A stretch of 64,000 bases of DNA, from positions 1 through 64,000 of the forward strand of contig NZ_LMMP01000004.1 in NCBI RefSeq assembly GCF_001422815.1, in the 5' to 3' direction. Below the pieces are notes generated by a model, which saw only the letters and a program-made list of their open reading frames with translations, had not been told where the DNA came from and searched no databases. Position numbers and translations under genes: made by a program. Shown one piece after another: positions 37,337-47,100 of the stretch. This DNA comes from Methylobacterium sp. Leaf91 (lineage in GTDB: Bacteria > Pseudomonadota > Alphaproteobacteria > Rhizobiales > Beijerinckiaceae). The first letter of the stretch is position 1. The number at the start of each line of letters is the position of its first letter.

Positions 37337-37771
37337 TCAGCCATGATTGGTGCTGGCCAGATATCGCGCGGCGTTCATCCGAACCACACGTTGTGCCGTC
37401 GTGACGGAGAGGGCCTGGAAGGCCGCCGTCATGCCATGCATCACTTCGGGCGCCGTCGCGCGCTCCGATTGCGAGGTCGTGAACAGCTTGAGGATTTTCC
37501 AGCCGAGCCGTACGGAGCGGACGAGATGATGTCTCCGGCCAAGCCCCCCAGCCAGCGCATCCCATTGTTCACGGATTGGTCGCGCGTCCGTTAACGCCCC
37601 GCCGTCGCGAACCGACCATCCGGCATGGGATGAGCCGCAGCGGTATCGAAGATGCCTTAGAAAATTCCCGATGATGGGTGATTCCCGCCATCGGGCTGAA
37701 AAACCGACGCCAGCCCTGTCCGTCAGGGTAAGGCCGGGCGAACACCCTGGCTTCCTGTCGGTGCAACACAT
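37337..37771 (-). CDS. Hypothetical protein (doubtful)
   Basis: A 144-residue frame. The C-terminal 75 residues (from about residue 68: EQWDALAGGLGRRHHLVRSV ... TTAQRVVRMNAARYLAS) look like a genuine helical protein; the N-terminal half looks like non-coding sequence. The real start may be an internal codon near 37570. The overall region is less GC-rich than its surroundings. No family recognised. It could be a fragment of a longer ancestral gene. Confidence 0.35.
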   Translation of the reverse strand: MCCTDRKPGCSPGLTLTDRAGVGFSARWRESPIIGNFLRHLRYRCGSSHAGWSVRDGGALTDARPIREQWDALAGGLGRRHHLVRSVRLGWKILKLFTTSQSERATAPEVMHGMTAAFQALSVTTAQRVVRMNAARYLASTNHG

Positions 37772-37848
37772 TGGAAGTATTCTGATATATGGTTTTTCTC
37801 AAGAACCAGCTTTGCTTCCGACGATCGCTGGGCTACGCGCTAGCGACA

Positions 37849-38412
37849 ATGCGCAAGATCACTCACTCCGCACTGATTTCCGCCTCCCTGCTGGCCTTCG
37901 CGGCCCTGGGCACCGGCTTCGCCTCGGCCAAGGAGACGCCGATCGGCCCTCCCGTGCTCAAGGACGGGCTGGAAGTGACGGCGGTCTATCTTCAGCCGAT
38001 CGAGATGTACCCGCCGGACATGATGCGCGCCGCCGCGCAATCCGACATCCACCTCGAAGCCGATATCCGCGCGGCCAAGGACAACCGTAACGGGTTCGCC
38101 GAGGGCGACTGGCTGCCCTCCCTCGACGTGAGCTTCGAACTGACGAAGCTGGAGGGCGAGGCCGCCACGGGTCCGAAGGTGAGCGGCTCGCTGATGCCGA
38201 TGGTCGCCAATGACGGCCCGCATTACGGCGACAACGTCAAGCTGAGCGGCCCCGGCCGCTACCGGCTCAAGCTCACGGTGGCGCCTCCCGGCAAGAACCA
38301 GCATTTCGGCCGCCACGTGGACAAGGAGACGGGTGTCGCCGAATGGTTCAAGCCCTTCGACCTGATCCAGGACTTCACCTTCGCCGGCACCGGCAAGAAG
38401 GGCGCGTATTGA
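37849..38412 (+). CDS. P19-like periplasmic iron-binding protein (FtrA-type)
   Basis: A 187-residue exported protein. The signal peptide (ALISASLLAFAALGTGFASA) is followed by the P19/Tp34 fold of the iron-transport FTR system: QPIEMYPPDM, EADIRAAKDNRNGF, SGPGRYRLKL and HFGRHVDKETGVAEWF supply Met, Glu and His metal ligands. P19 binds copper and iron and feeds an FTR1-type permease in Campylobacter, Brucella and Burkholderia. It is the first of four coupled genes. The ATG at 37849 gives a proper signal. Confidence 0.9.
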   Translation: MRKITHSALISASLLAFAALGTGFASAKETPIGPPVLKDGLEVTAVYLQPIEMYPPDMMRAAAQSDIHLEADIRAAKDNRNGFAEGDWLPSLDVSFELTKLEGEAATGPKVSGSLMPMVANDGPHYGDNVKLSGPGRYRLKLTVAPPGKNQHFGRHVDKETGVAEWFKPFDLIQDFTFAGTGKKGAY

Positions 38413-38756
38413 GCACCGTGATGCAGCACGTCCGCAGCCTTGCACTCGCCTGCACCTTCATGGCAGCCGGCATCGGCTTTGCATCGGCCAATGACATGCC
38501 GGTGATCAAGGTCGAGATGAAGGATGGCGTGATCATCCCCGAGATCATCGAGGTGCCGGCTAATACCCGCTTCAAGCTGGAGATCACCAATACCGGCACC
38601 TCGCCGGTGGAGTTCGAGAGCATGGAACTGAAGCGCGAGAAGGCACTGGCCGCCGGCTCGACCTCGGGAATCGTCTTCCGCACCCTCGACCCCGGCACCT
38701 ACGACGTGTTCGACGACTTCCACCCGGAAGCCAAAGCCAAGCTGGTGGCGAAGTAG
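38409..38756 (+). CDS. Exported cupredoxin (FtrB-type)
   Basis: A protein of about 115 residues with a signal peptide (LALACTFMAAGIGFASA) and a cupredoxin-1 domain like the N-terminal domain of EfeO (VKVEMKDGVIIPEIIEVPAN; LDPGTYDVFDDFHPEAKAKL). It is likely the periplasmic oxidase partner for Fe2+. I use TTG at 38409, which overlaps the preceding stop (TTGA) and has AAGAAGG at the right distance; ATG at 38421 is the alternative. It precedes the ferredoxin gene by four bp. Confidence 0.85.
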   Translation: MSTVMQHVRSLALACTFMAAGIGFASANDMPVIKVEMKDGVIIPEIIEVPANTRFKLEITNTGTSPVEFESMELKREKALAAGSTSGIVFRTLDPGTYDVFDDFHPEAKAKLVAK

Positions 38757-38760
38757 CCCG

Positions 38761-40161
38761 ATGGCGGCGAGCGTCTCGACGGACCTGCGTGAAGCCTGGA
38801 TCGACCAGCGCCTCGCGGAACTCGGCCATTGGCTCCAGCGCCACGGCGGGATCATCCGCAGCGTGCAATGGGCTGTGGTCGCGGTCTACCTCGTCCTCGT
38901 GGCCGTGCCGGCCTTCCTGCCCCTGCCGGACCGGACCGCCCATCTCTGGAACAACCTGACCGTCCTCGCGCAGTTCGCGTTCTGGGGCATCTGGTGGCCC
39001 TTCGTCCTCGTGAGCATGGTCCTCGTCGGCCGGGCCTGGTGCGGGGTGCTGTGCCCAGAGGGCACGCTCACGGAATTCGCCAGCCGCTGGAGCCTCGGCC
39101 GCGCGGTGCCGCGCTGGATCACCTGGGGCGGATGGCCCTTCATCGCGTTCGCCGGAACCACGGTCTACGGCCAGATGGTCAGCGTCTACGGCTACCCGAA
39201 GCCGGTGCTCGCCGTCCTCGGCGGCTCCACCGTGGCGGCGATCGCGGTGGGCCTCGTCTATGGCCGCAACAAGCGCGTCTGGTGCCGCTATCTCTGCCCC
39301 GTGAACGGGGTCTTCGCGGTGCTGGCCAAGCTCGCGCCAGTGAGCTTCCAGGTCGACCGCCCCGCCTGGGCCGCCTCCGACAAGCCGCAGGGCGCCGCCT
39401 TCAACTGCGCGCCCCTGGTGCCGGTGAAGACCATGCGCGGGGCCGGCTCCTGCCATATGTGCGGGCGCTGCAGCGGCTATCGCGGCGCGGTCCGCCTCGC
39501 CCGGCGCTCCCCCGCCTACGAGATCGTCCATGTGGCCGGCACCGAGCCGAGCCTCGAACAGACGGTCCTGATCCTGTTCGGCATGATGGGCCTCGCGGCC
39601 GGTGCCTTCCAATGGTCGTCGAGCCCCTGGTTCATCGACGCCAAGCAATGGCTCGCCACCTGGTTCATCGAACACGGGATGGTCTGGCCGCTCGAGACCA
39701 CCCTGCCGTGGTTCGTGCTCACCAACTACCCCGAGCACAACGACGTCATGACCCTGCTCGATGGCGGCCTGCTGCTGGCCTATATCGGCGCCGCGACGAT
39801 CATCCTGGGGGTGGGCCTCTCCGCCCTCGTGGCCCTCGGCACGCGCTTTCTCGGCCCCTGGTCGTCGTCGCGTTTCCACCACCTGACGCAGACGCTGATC
39901 CCCATCGCGGGATGTGGCGTTTTCCTCGGCCTCTCGGCCCTCACCGTCACCTTCCTGCGCGGGGAGGGGCTCCCGCTTCCCTACGTCGCCGAGATGCGGG
40001 CCGGGCTGCTCATCGGCGCGAGCCTGTGGAGTGCGTGGCTCGCCTGGCAGGTGGCGGGGCTCACCACCGGCGGATGGCGCCGGGCGGGCGCGACGGCCTG
40101 CATCGCCGCCGCCGCCACCCTGTCGGTTTCCGGCTGGGTGCTTCTGTTCTGGATCTGGTAG
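38761..40161 (+). CDS. Membrane polyferredoxin of the iron-uptake system (FtrD/NapH-like)
   Basis: A 466-residue protein with several membrane helices and two cysteine motifs, CGVLCPEG and CRYLCPVNG, typical of NapH/CcoG-like proteins, and a third set in SCHMCGRCSGYRG that holds a 4Fe-4S cluster. In Ftr systems this subunit passes electrons for iron reduction or handling in the membrane. It sits between the cupredoxin (4 bp) and the FTR1 permease (43 bp), supporting a single operon. ATG at 38761. Confidence 0.88.
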   Translation: MAASVSTDLREAWIDQRLAELGHWLQRHGGIIRSVQWAVVAVYLVLVAVPAFLPLPDRTAHLWNNLTVLAQFAFWGIWWPFVLVSMVLVGRAWCGVLCPEGTLTEFASRWSLGRAVPRWITWGGWPFIAFAGTTVYGQMVSVYGYPKPVLAVLGGSTVAAIAVGLVYGRNKRVWCRYLCPVNGVFAVLAKLAPVSFQVDRPAWAASDKPQGAAFNCAPLVPVKTMRGAGSCHMCGRCSGYRGAVRLARRSPAYEIVHVAGTEPSLEQTVLILFGMMGLAAGAFQWSSSPWFIDAKQWLATWFIEHGMVWPLETTLPWFVLTNYPEHNDVMTLLDGGLLLAYIGAATIILGVGLSALVALGTRFLGPWSSSRFHHLTQTLIPIAGCGVFLGLSALTVTFLRGEGLPLPYVAEMRAGLLIGASLWSAWLAWQVAGLTTGGWRRAGATACIAAAATLSVSGWVLLFWIW

Positions 40162-40204
40162 GGCGCTCACACAGCCCGCCCGCGACATCGAAGGAAATCT
40201 CCGC

Positions 40205-41029
40205 ATGATCGGAGCATTCGTCATCGCCTTCCGCGAGGTCATCGAGGCCGGCCTCATCGTCGGCATCGTGCTGGCGGCCACGCGCGGCATCGCCGGACGC
40301 GGCCGCTGGATCGGCCTCGGCGTGGTCGGCGGGCTTGCCGGCGCCTGCCTCGTGGCGCTCTTCGCCGAAGGGATCTCCGACGCGTTCGAGGGCGCGGGCC
40401 AGGACATCCTCAACGCGGCGGTCCTCGCCACTGCCGTCGTCATGCTGATCTGGCACAACACCTGGATGAGCCGCCACGGGCGCGAGCTCGCGGGCGAATT
40501 GAAGGCCGCCGGAGAATCCGTGCGCAGGGGCGAGACCACATCCGCCGCCTTGGCCTTCGTCGTCGGCGCGGCGATCCTGCGCGAGGGCGCAGAGCTCGTC
40601 CTCTTCCTCTACGGCCTCGTCGCCTCGGGCACGTCCGGCCCCGATCTGCAGATCGGGGCGCTGGCCGGAGTCGGCGCGGGCATCCTGATCTCGGCGGTGA
40701 GCTATTTCGGCTTGGCCGCGATCCCGACCCGCTACGTCTTCTCGGTCACCAGCGCGCTCATCATCTTCCTCGCCGCCGGCCTCGCCGCGCAGGCGGCGCA
40801 GTTCCTCACCAATGCCGGGCTCATCACCGTGCTCGACCGGCCGCTCTGGAACACCGCCGACATCCTGTCCGAGGGCAGCCTGGCCGGCCGCGTGCTCCAC
40901 GCCCTCGTCGGTTATACCGACCGCCCGACGGGGCTGCAGGTCATCGTCTATCTTGGCACGATCCTGGTCATGGTCGCCCTTATGCAATGGTCGTCGGCCG
41001 ACAAGAGGCGCACCCTGCGGACGGCGTGA
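40205..41029 (+). CDS. FTR1-family iron permease (FtrC/EfeU-type)
   Basis: A 274-residue protein with seven predicted membrane helices. Both RExxE motifs of FTR1 permeases are present: REVIE at residues 10-14 and REGAE at 126-130. These glutamates take iron through the membrane. The gene is last of the P19-cupredoxin-ferredoxin-permease set, so high-affinity ferrous iron uptake is the likely function. Confidence 0.93.
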   Translation: MIGAFVIAFREVIEAGLIVGIVLAATRGIAGRGRWIGLGVVGGLAGACLVALFAEGISDAFEGAGQDILNAAVLATAVVMLIWHNTWMSRHGRELAGELKAAGESVRRGETTSAALAFVVGAAILREGAELVLFLYGLVASGTSGPDLQIGALAGVGAGILISAVSYFGLAAIPTRYVFSVTSALIIFLAAGLAAQAAQFLTNAGLITVLDRPLWNTADILSEGSLAGRVLHALVGYTDRPTGLQVIVYLGTILVMVALMQWSSADKRRTLRTA

Positions 41030-41045
41030 ACCGGAGAGGCGGACC

Positions 41046-41417
41046 ATGCATGTGAACCACGATTCGGCCGCACCGGCGGCGGCCCCGATCTCCTTCAACG
41101 AGTTCCTGGCCGTCGATATCCGGATCGGCACGGTGGTCTCCGCCGAGCCTTTCCCGCAAGCGCGCAAGCCCGCGCTCAAGCTCGTCATCGATTTCGGGCC
41201 GACCGTCGGCGCCAAGCGTTCCAGCGCCCAGATCACCGAGCATTACCGGTCGGAGGATCTGGTCGGCCGCCAGGTCGCCGCGGTGGTGAACTTCCCCCCG
41301 CGCCAGATCGGCAAGTTCCTCTCGGAGGTCCTGACCCTGGGCTTTGCCGACACGAACGGCGCCGTCGTCCTGTTCCGCCCCGACCATGCCGTGCCGGACG
41401 GAAGCCGCCTGTTCTGA
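41046..41417 (+). CDS. csaA: tRNA-binding protein CsaA
   Basis: A 123-residue protein with the OB-fold tRNA-binding domain found in CsaA and the C-terminus of methionyl- and phenylalanyl-tRNA synthetases: FLAVDIRIGTVVSAEPFPQARKPALKL begins near residue 20; NFPPRQIGKFLSEVLTLGF follows. CsaA has chaperone-like activity with SecA in some bacteria. It starts 16 bp after the permease, possibly co-transcribed, but the function is unrelated. Confidence 0.92.
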   Translation: MHVNHDSAAPAAAPISFNEFLAVDIRIGTVVSAEPFPQARKPALKLVIDFGPTVGAKRSSAQITEHYRSEDLVGRQVAAVVNFPPRQIGKFLSEVLTLGFADTNGAVVLFRPDHAVPDGSRLF

Positions 41418-41425
41418 AGATCGCT

Positions 41426-41770
41426 TCAGCGCCGCGAGGCCGCCCCGGCGAACCAGACGTCGAGGCGCGAGGCGAGCGCTGCGGGGTCGCCGCTGAGCAC
41501 CAGGATCTTCTGTCGCGCCGTATCCCCGGTGACGATGCGGATGTCGGACCGGCGCAGGTGCAGGGCCTCGGCGAGGGCGGCGATCAGCGCCGTGTTGGCG
41601 GCCCCCTCCACCGGAGGTGCGGCGACCCTCATCTGGACCCAGACGCGCCCGTCGGCGCCCTCCACGAGGCCGTCGAGGCCGGTCCGGCTCGCGCGCGGCG
41701 TCAGGCGCACGGCGAGCCGAACGCCCTCCTGCGTGGCAGTATAGGGGCGGTTTTCCGTCGAAGGCGTCAT
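41426..41770 (-). CDS. DUF167 (YggU) family protein
   Basis: A 114-residue protein with the DUF167 pattern RLTPRASRTGLDGL, VRVAAPPVEGAANTALI-like segment (VAAPPVEGAANTAL) and TGDTARQKILVLSGD. Length and motif order match the family. Function is unknown although it is widely conserved. It is convergent with csaA. Confidence 0.92.
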   Translation of the reverse strand: MTPSTENRPYTATQEGVRLAVRLTPRASRTGLDGLVEGADGRVWVQMRVAAPPVEGAANTALIAALAEALHLRRSDIRIVTGDTARQKILVLSGDPAALASRLDVWFAGAASRR

Positions 41771-41984
41771 GATTCCCTATCCGTGCATGGGCCGGGCCGG
41801 ATTCCCGCGAACCCGGTGGATGTCCGCGAGGCCCTCGCGGCGATGCGGTGTGATCGGCATTTCGCTGCAGAGGCCACGCCCGCGCCGGTCAAACGCGGGT
41901 CATCGACACGCATTTTATATCCGCAGGGCTGTCCCGGCAGCCGTGTTGCATTAAGCTCCGCCGCATCGTCACTGGAATGCGTTC

Positions 41985-42869
41985 ATGTCCGATCTCCGCC
42001 TGCGCCGCAGCGTCCTCTACATGCCCGGCTCGAACCAGAGAGCCCTCGACAAGGCGAAGACCCTACAGGCCGATGCCCTGATCCTGGATCTCGAAGACGC
42101 GGTGGGACCGGACGAGAAGGTGCTGGCCCGCGAGCAGGTCTGCGCGGCGGTGAAGGGCGGCGGATACGGCGACCGCGAGCTCGTGATCCGCGTCAACGCT
42201 CCGCAGACCCCCTGGGGCGAAGCCGACCTGAAGGCGGCGATCGAAGCCCGTCCCGACGCCATCCTGATGCCGAAAGTGTCCTCGCCCGCGGTGCTGGAGA
42301 GCATCGCCAACCATCTCGAAGCCCTCGACGCGCCCGAGAGCATCGACGTCTGGGCCATGATCGAGACCCCGGCGGCGATCCTCAACATCCAGGACATCGC
42401 CAAGGCCCGGCGCGACCGGCGCACCCGGCTCACCTGCTTCGTTCTCGGGACCAACGATCTCGCCAAGGACACCTGGGCGCAGCTCGTGCCCGGCCGGGTG
42501 CCGATGCTGCCCTGGATGATGTTCACCCTGGCCGCCGCCCGCGCGGAAGGCCTCACCATCCTCGACGGTGTATGGAACGATATCGGCGACATCGAAGGGT
42601 GTCGCACCGAGTGCCGGCAGGCACGCGACCTCGGCTTCGACGGCAAGACGCTGATCCATCCCAACCAGCTCGAGCCAGCCAACACCTCCTTCGCCCCCAC
42701 CGAGGAAGAGGTGCGCCGCGCCACCCTGGTGATCGAGGCCTTCGACAAGCCCGAGAACGCCAAGCGCGGGGCCATCAAGGTCGAGGGCCGCATGTACGAG
42801 CGCCAGCACATCAGCATGGCCCGCCGCGCGGTGAACTGGTCGGAATCCATTGCGGCCAGGGGATATTGA
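41985..42869 (+). CDS. CoA-ester lyase (HpcH/HpaI, CitE/malyl-CoA lyase family)
   Basis: A 294-residue TIM-barrel protein: RRSVLYMPGSNQRALDKA, DLEDAVGPDEK, IRVNAP, PKVSSPAVLE, AMIETPAAILN and GTNDLAKDT carry the Mg2+ and CoA-ester binding residues of CitE-like and malyl-CoA lyases. Methylotrophs use malyl-CoA lyase in the serine cycle and a related thioesterase in the ethylmalonyl-CoA pathway; which one this is needs phylogeny. No other serine-cycle gene is adjacent. Confidence 0.88.
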   Translation: MSDLRLRRSVLYMPGSNQRALDKAKTLQADALILDLEDAVGPDEKVLAREQVCAAVKGGGYGDRELVIRVNAPQTPWGEADLKAAIEARPDAILMPKVSSPAVLESIANHLEALDAPESIDVWAMIETPAAILNIQDIAKARRDRRTRLTCFVLGTNDLAKDTWAQLVPGRVPMLPWMMFTLAAARAEGLTILDGVWNDIGDIEGCRTECRQARDLGFDGKTLIHPNQLEPANTSFAPTEEEVRRATLVIEAFDKPENAKRGAIKVEGRMYERQHISMARRAVNWSESIAARGY

Positions 42870-43068
42870 GGTCGGGCCTGCGTCGCGAAGGCTCGGCCGG
42901 GCGGGGAACAAGGCGTGGTGAAGCGGGCTTTCCCGCTCATCCCGCCTCACCCCGGTCCTTCGCCGTCGCGCTACCGAACACGGATGGTTCGGGCAGATCG
43001 GGTGAGGTCAGCACCGGAGGGCGTCACCGCCTTCCACCGACGTCTCTCCCCAAGGATGCTTCCGCCTC

Positions 43069-44172
43069 ATGAGCCCGATCCTCGAACCCTTCACCCTCGG
43101 CGACCTCACCCTCAAGAACCGCGTCGTCATGGCTCCGTTGACCCGGAGCCGGTCCTCCGACGAGGGCATCCCCCCGGATTTCGCGGTGGATTACTATGCC
43201 CAGCGCGCCAATGCCGGCCTCATCATCTCGGAGGCGACCAACATCTCGCCCCAGGCGGTCGGCTACGCGCTGACACCGGGCATCTGGACCGATGCGCAGG
43301 TGGAGGGATGGAAGCCGGTCACCGCGGCGGTTCACGCCAATGACGGGCGAATCTTCCTGCAGCTCTGGCATACGGGCCGCATCTCGCATCCCGACGTGCA
43401 GCCGAACGGCCAGTCGCCGGTGGCGCCCTCGGCCCTGAAGCCCGAGGGCATGGCCTTCACCAAATCCGGCATGAAGCCGCATGAGACGCCCCGCGCCCTG
43501 GAGACGGACGAGATCCCGGGCATCGTCGAGGATTACCGCAGGGCCGCCGAGAACGCGAAGCGTGCCGGGTTCGACGGCGTCGAGATCCATTCGGCCAACA
43601 ATTACCTGCTCGAACAGTTCGTCCGTGATTCCACGAACCGGCGGACCGACCTTTATGGCGGCTCGATCGAGAACCGCCTGCGTTTCCCCCTCGCCGTGGT
43701 GAAGGCAGTCACGGACGTCTGGGGTAGCAAGCGCGTCGGAATCCGCTTGTCGCCCGCCACCACGGAGCCCGGCAAGACGCCGCTGGACAGCGATCCGAAG
43801 GCGACCTTCGGCGCCTACATCGATGCCCTGAACGGGTTCGACCTGCTCTACGTCCACACGATCGAGGGCGTGACCCAGCAGACCCGCGACGTGCCGGACG
43901 AGGTGGATTTCGGCCAGATCCGCGAGCGTTTCCAGGGGGCCTATATCGGCAACAACCAGTACACGCTCGAACTCGCCGAGAAGGACCTCGCCGAGGGGAG
44001 GGCGGACCTGTTCAGCTTCGGCCGGCCCTATATCGCCAATCCCGATCTCGTGGAGCGGCTCCGCACCGGCGCACCGCTCGCCGAGGCTCCCAAAGCCTAC
44101 TGGTATGGCGGGGGAGCCAACGGCTATTCCGATTGGCCGGGCATGAACGGCCCCGTCGCGTTCCGGCGCTGA
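43069..44172 (+). CDS. Old-yellow-enzyme type alkene reductase
   Basis: A 367-residue FMN enzyme: MAPLTRSRS at the N-terminus, LWHTGRISHPDVQPNGQ, EIHSANNYLLEQF (catalytic His/Asn pair), RRTDLYGGSIENRLRF and FSFGRPYIANPDL. It reduces activated C=C bonds (e.g. N-ethylmaleimide reductase). The start ATG at 43069 is the only suitable one near the domain start. It is monocistronic. Confidence 0.95.
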   Translation: MSPILEPFTLGDLTLKNRVVMAPLTRSRSSDEGIPPDFAVDYYAQRANAGLIISEATNISPQAVGYALTPGIWTDAQVEGWKPVTAAVHANDGRIFLQLWHTGRISHPDVQPNGQSPVAPSALKPEGMAFTKSGMKPHETPRALETDEIPGIVEDYRRAAENAKRAGFDGVEIHSANNYLLEQFVRDSTNRRTDLYGGSIENRLRFPLAVVKAVTDVWGSKRVGIRLSPATTEPGKTPLDSDPKATFGAYIDALNGFDLLYVHTIEGVTQQTRDVPDEVDFGQIRERFQGAYIGNNQYTLELAEKDLAEGRADLFSFGRPYIANPDLVERLRTGAPLAEAPKAYWYGGGANGYSDWPGMNGPVAFRR

Positions 44173-44195
44173 GGCTTTGTCCTGAAAGGCGGGCC

Positions 44196-47100
44196 TCAGC
44201 CCTTCGGTGAGGGCGGGGGCTCGCTGGCCTTGGCCTCGACCTGCGCGCCATCGGCGTTGGCCGGTTGGGGCACGGACACTTCCGGGTAGCGCTTACGATA
44301 CTCTTTGAGGAAAGCCTGCAGCGTATCCGCTTTGGTGGCTTTCTGCGCGATATCCCGGAAGGCTTGGCTCCGCACGGCATTCGGCTGGGTGAGCAGGGCG
44401 AAGGTGCGCGCGTCCATGCTGTCGGCCATGGGGCCGGCGAATTTCGCCCGCAGGCGCTCGAGCCCGAGCACCTCGTTCGACAAGCCGTAGGCAATGGCGG
44501 CGCGGATGATGTCGGAGCGCATGGCATCGTCGAGAGGTTTGCGCATGCGCCATGCCTCGCCGACCATGGCCTCATGCGCCTCGCCGGCCTCGCGCCAGCG
44601 GCGACCAACCCAGAGAATGTCGGCACGCAGCCGGTCCGCGTCGGGGCCTGACTCCGCTTCGATGGTCTCCAAAGCCAGATCCGTGCGTGACAGGTCGGAC
44701 AGGGCGCGGGCGCGGATGAGGGCGCGGGCGCGGCGCAGATCCTCGGGAAGTTCGGGCTGGTATGTGGCGTCGATGACCTGAAGCGCCTGAAGGGGCTTCT
44801 CGTCCATCATCCTGATGGTCGCCAGCCGCGCAGCGACACTGGCGCGGGCCGGCCCGGACAGCCGGTGATCGACCTGATGTTGGAGAAGTTCACCGGCTGA
44901 ATCGAGGAGATCGAGTTCGACCAGCTTGTCCGCGAGGCGGCGCACGATCTCGTCGCCACGGCGGCCGATCGGGGCGAAATCCTTGAAGTCGAAATACAGC
45001 GCCAGCGCCTCCACGCCGGACATCTTCGCGCCCTTCTCGGTCAGGAATAGGTCATCGAACAATTCCTGAGCGCTGTCGTGGAGTTCGCGGCTGATCGGTG
45101 ATCCCGGCGCCAGCGCATCCGCCTTGCGTGACGCGGCAAAGGCCTGCCGCCAGCGCCCGGCTTCCATGTTGAGCTTGGCGAGCGCTGCGATCGTCCTCTG
45201 CTCGATCTCGTCGCCATGCCAGGTGAGGAGGAGGGTTTCCAGCCGCTCGATCGCCTCAGCCACCGGCATCTTGTCGAGGGCATGGGCCAGGATCGCGGCG
45301 CGAAGGGTCGCCACCGCCGCGATGGGCCGGTCCGCCGTATCCGAGAGCCGCGTGTAGGTGTCGAGGGCAGCACTGGTCTGACCCGTCACCTCGTCGATGC
45401 GTGCGCGCAGGAAGGCGAGCCTGTCGGTGACGGAGCGATCCGCCGCGCGCGCCAGCGCCGTCGTGATCTGCCGACCCGCAGCGGCCCAATCGCCGTTCTC
45501 GATGGCAGCCTCCGCTGCCGCCGCGCGAAGCAGTCCCTGCAAGTCGTCGGGATAGCGCTCGATGATGCCGGCCGTATCGCGAAAGGCTGTATCGGCGGCC
45601 GGCCAACGACCCGCCATCGCATCGAGGTAGCCTTTCCAAAGCCGTGCTTCCGGGTCCGCCCGGAGGAACTCGTTCTCCAGCGCCTTTCGCGCATCGGCGT
45701 AGCGCGCCATCTGGATGTTTGCCACGGCGGTGAGGATGGCGAGTTCGCGTTGTCCGGCCAGAACCGGATCTTCGCTGGCCGCCACCTGAAGGACACCGAG
45801 GGCTTCCACGTCGAGCCCGTTGGCGAGCATACCCCTCGCGAGGATCAGTCGCAGCGGTCCACGCGCCGGCCGTGGGGCATCCACCACGTCGTTCAGTTGC
45901 TGGCGCAGGTTCTCGCCGATATTGCCGCTCCTCGCCGCATCCCAGGGCGTGCGCTCTATGGCGAGATCGCTCACGGCAGTGAGGGCCGGCTCGGCAGGAC
46001 GCGCGACGCCGGAAACCGACATGCCGCCCTCGCGGCCGATCACGACGCCGTCCATATCCGGCCGCACCAGCAGGTCATCGGCTTTCGCAAGGACGGCGAC
46101 GCCCTGACGACTGGGCAGCAGCTCGAAATCCACGAACGCCTGGCGTTTGGGGATCCCGGCGGGCTTGGGCCCATAACCGGTCACGACACCGATCCGCTCG
46201 CCGTTCCGCTCGATCCATGTCGCTCCGCCCGGATGCGGCAGGCGTATACCGATGCCGATCCGGCCACTGACTTCCGGGTTGCGGATCGCCGAAAGCGGTT
46301 CGCTGGCCGACAGATTCTCACCGGCGACCAGTTCCCACCCGGTCGGTGCGTCGGCATCGCCAATCGGCACGAGATCGAGAAGGCGCTCGCGGGGAACCCT
46401 GAAACTGAGAACGATGAAGGCACCCTGCCGCCGGGGCTGGCTGACGGTCTCGAAGACCGAATCGCCAGCGGGCACGACGACGGTTTCGGCGGTCTCGAAG
46501 ACGAGGGTAGCGATGCCCGCGCGTTCGAACAAAGCCGCCGCCGGCTGTCGGCTGAACGGGAAGGCGAGGCCTGGGCCGGCTGGCCGCAGGATGATGGTTT
46601 TCTGCGGGGCCGTCACCTGCGGGGCAACCGCCTGCTTCTGCATCGTTGCGGTGAGCGGCGAGGCGGGTTTCGACGCAGGTTCGGCCTTCGCATCCGCGGC
46701 CTTGCCGTCGGTGGAGGACTTACTGTCAGGGGAGGGTTTGCCATCGACGGGCGCGGCCCTGGCGTCCGATGGCACAGCTTTGCGGAGGATATCCAGCGTG
46801 ACGCCGTCATCGTCCCGTCCGGTCCGGATCTCGTATTCTGCGGCGGGACTCACCATGAGACGGGCGCCGTCCGCGTCGTTCTCGACCGTCAGAGTCTCGA
46901 TGGCAGGCTTCGTCCGTCCGCGGGGAGCGCCGTCGTCGATGCGCCAGGCACCGGGAATCGTCAGCCGCGTTCCCGATCCGGTCTCGTCGAAGCGAGCGAC
47001 CGTATCTGGCGGGAGCCGTAAGCTGAGGCGCGTCAGCGTTGGGAGACGCGAGAGTTCGAGGGCGAGTCGCCTCGGTTGCACGATGGGCGTGGCCGCCTTC

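Noticed and set aside
38584..40539. Long minus-strand open frame (651 codons) opposite the cupredoxin and polyferredoxin genes
   Set aside because: The plus strand carries clear iron-system domains across the same bases; the antisense product is low-complexity and without motifs.
45216..47021. Long plus-strand open frame (601 codons) opposite the TPR protein
   Set aside because: Composition is Arg/Gly-rich and without motifs, as expected of antisense of a high-GC gene; the minus-strand frame has a signal peptide and repeats.
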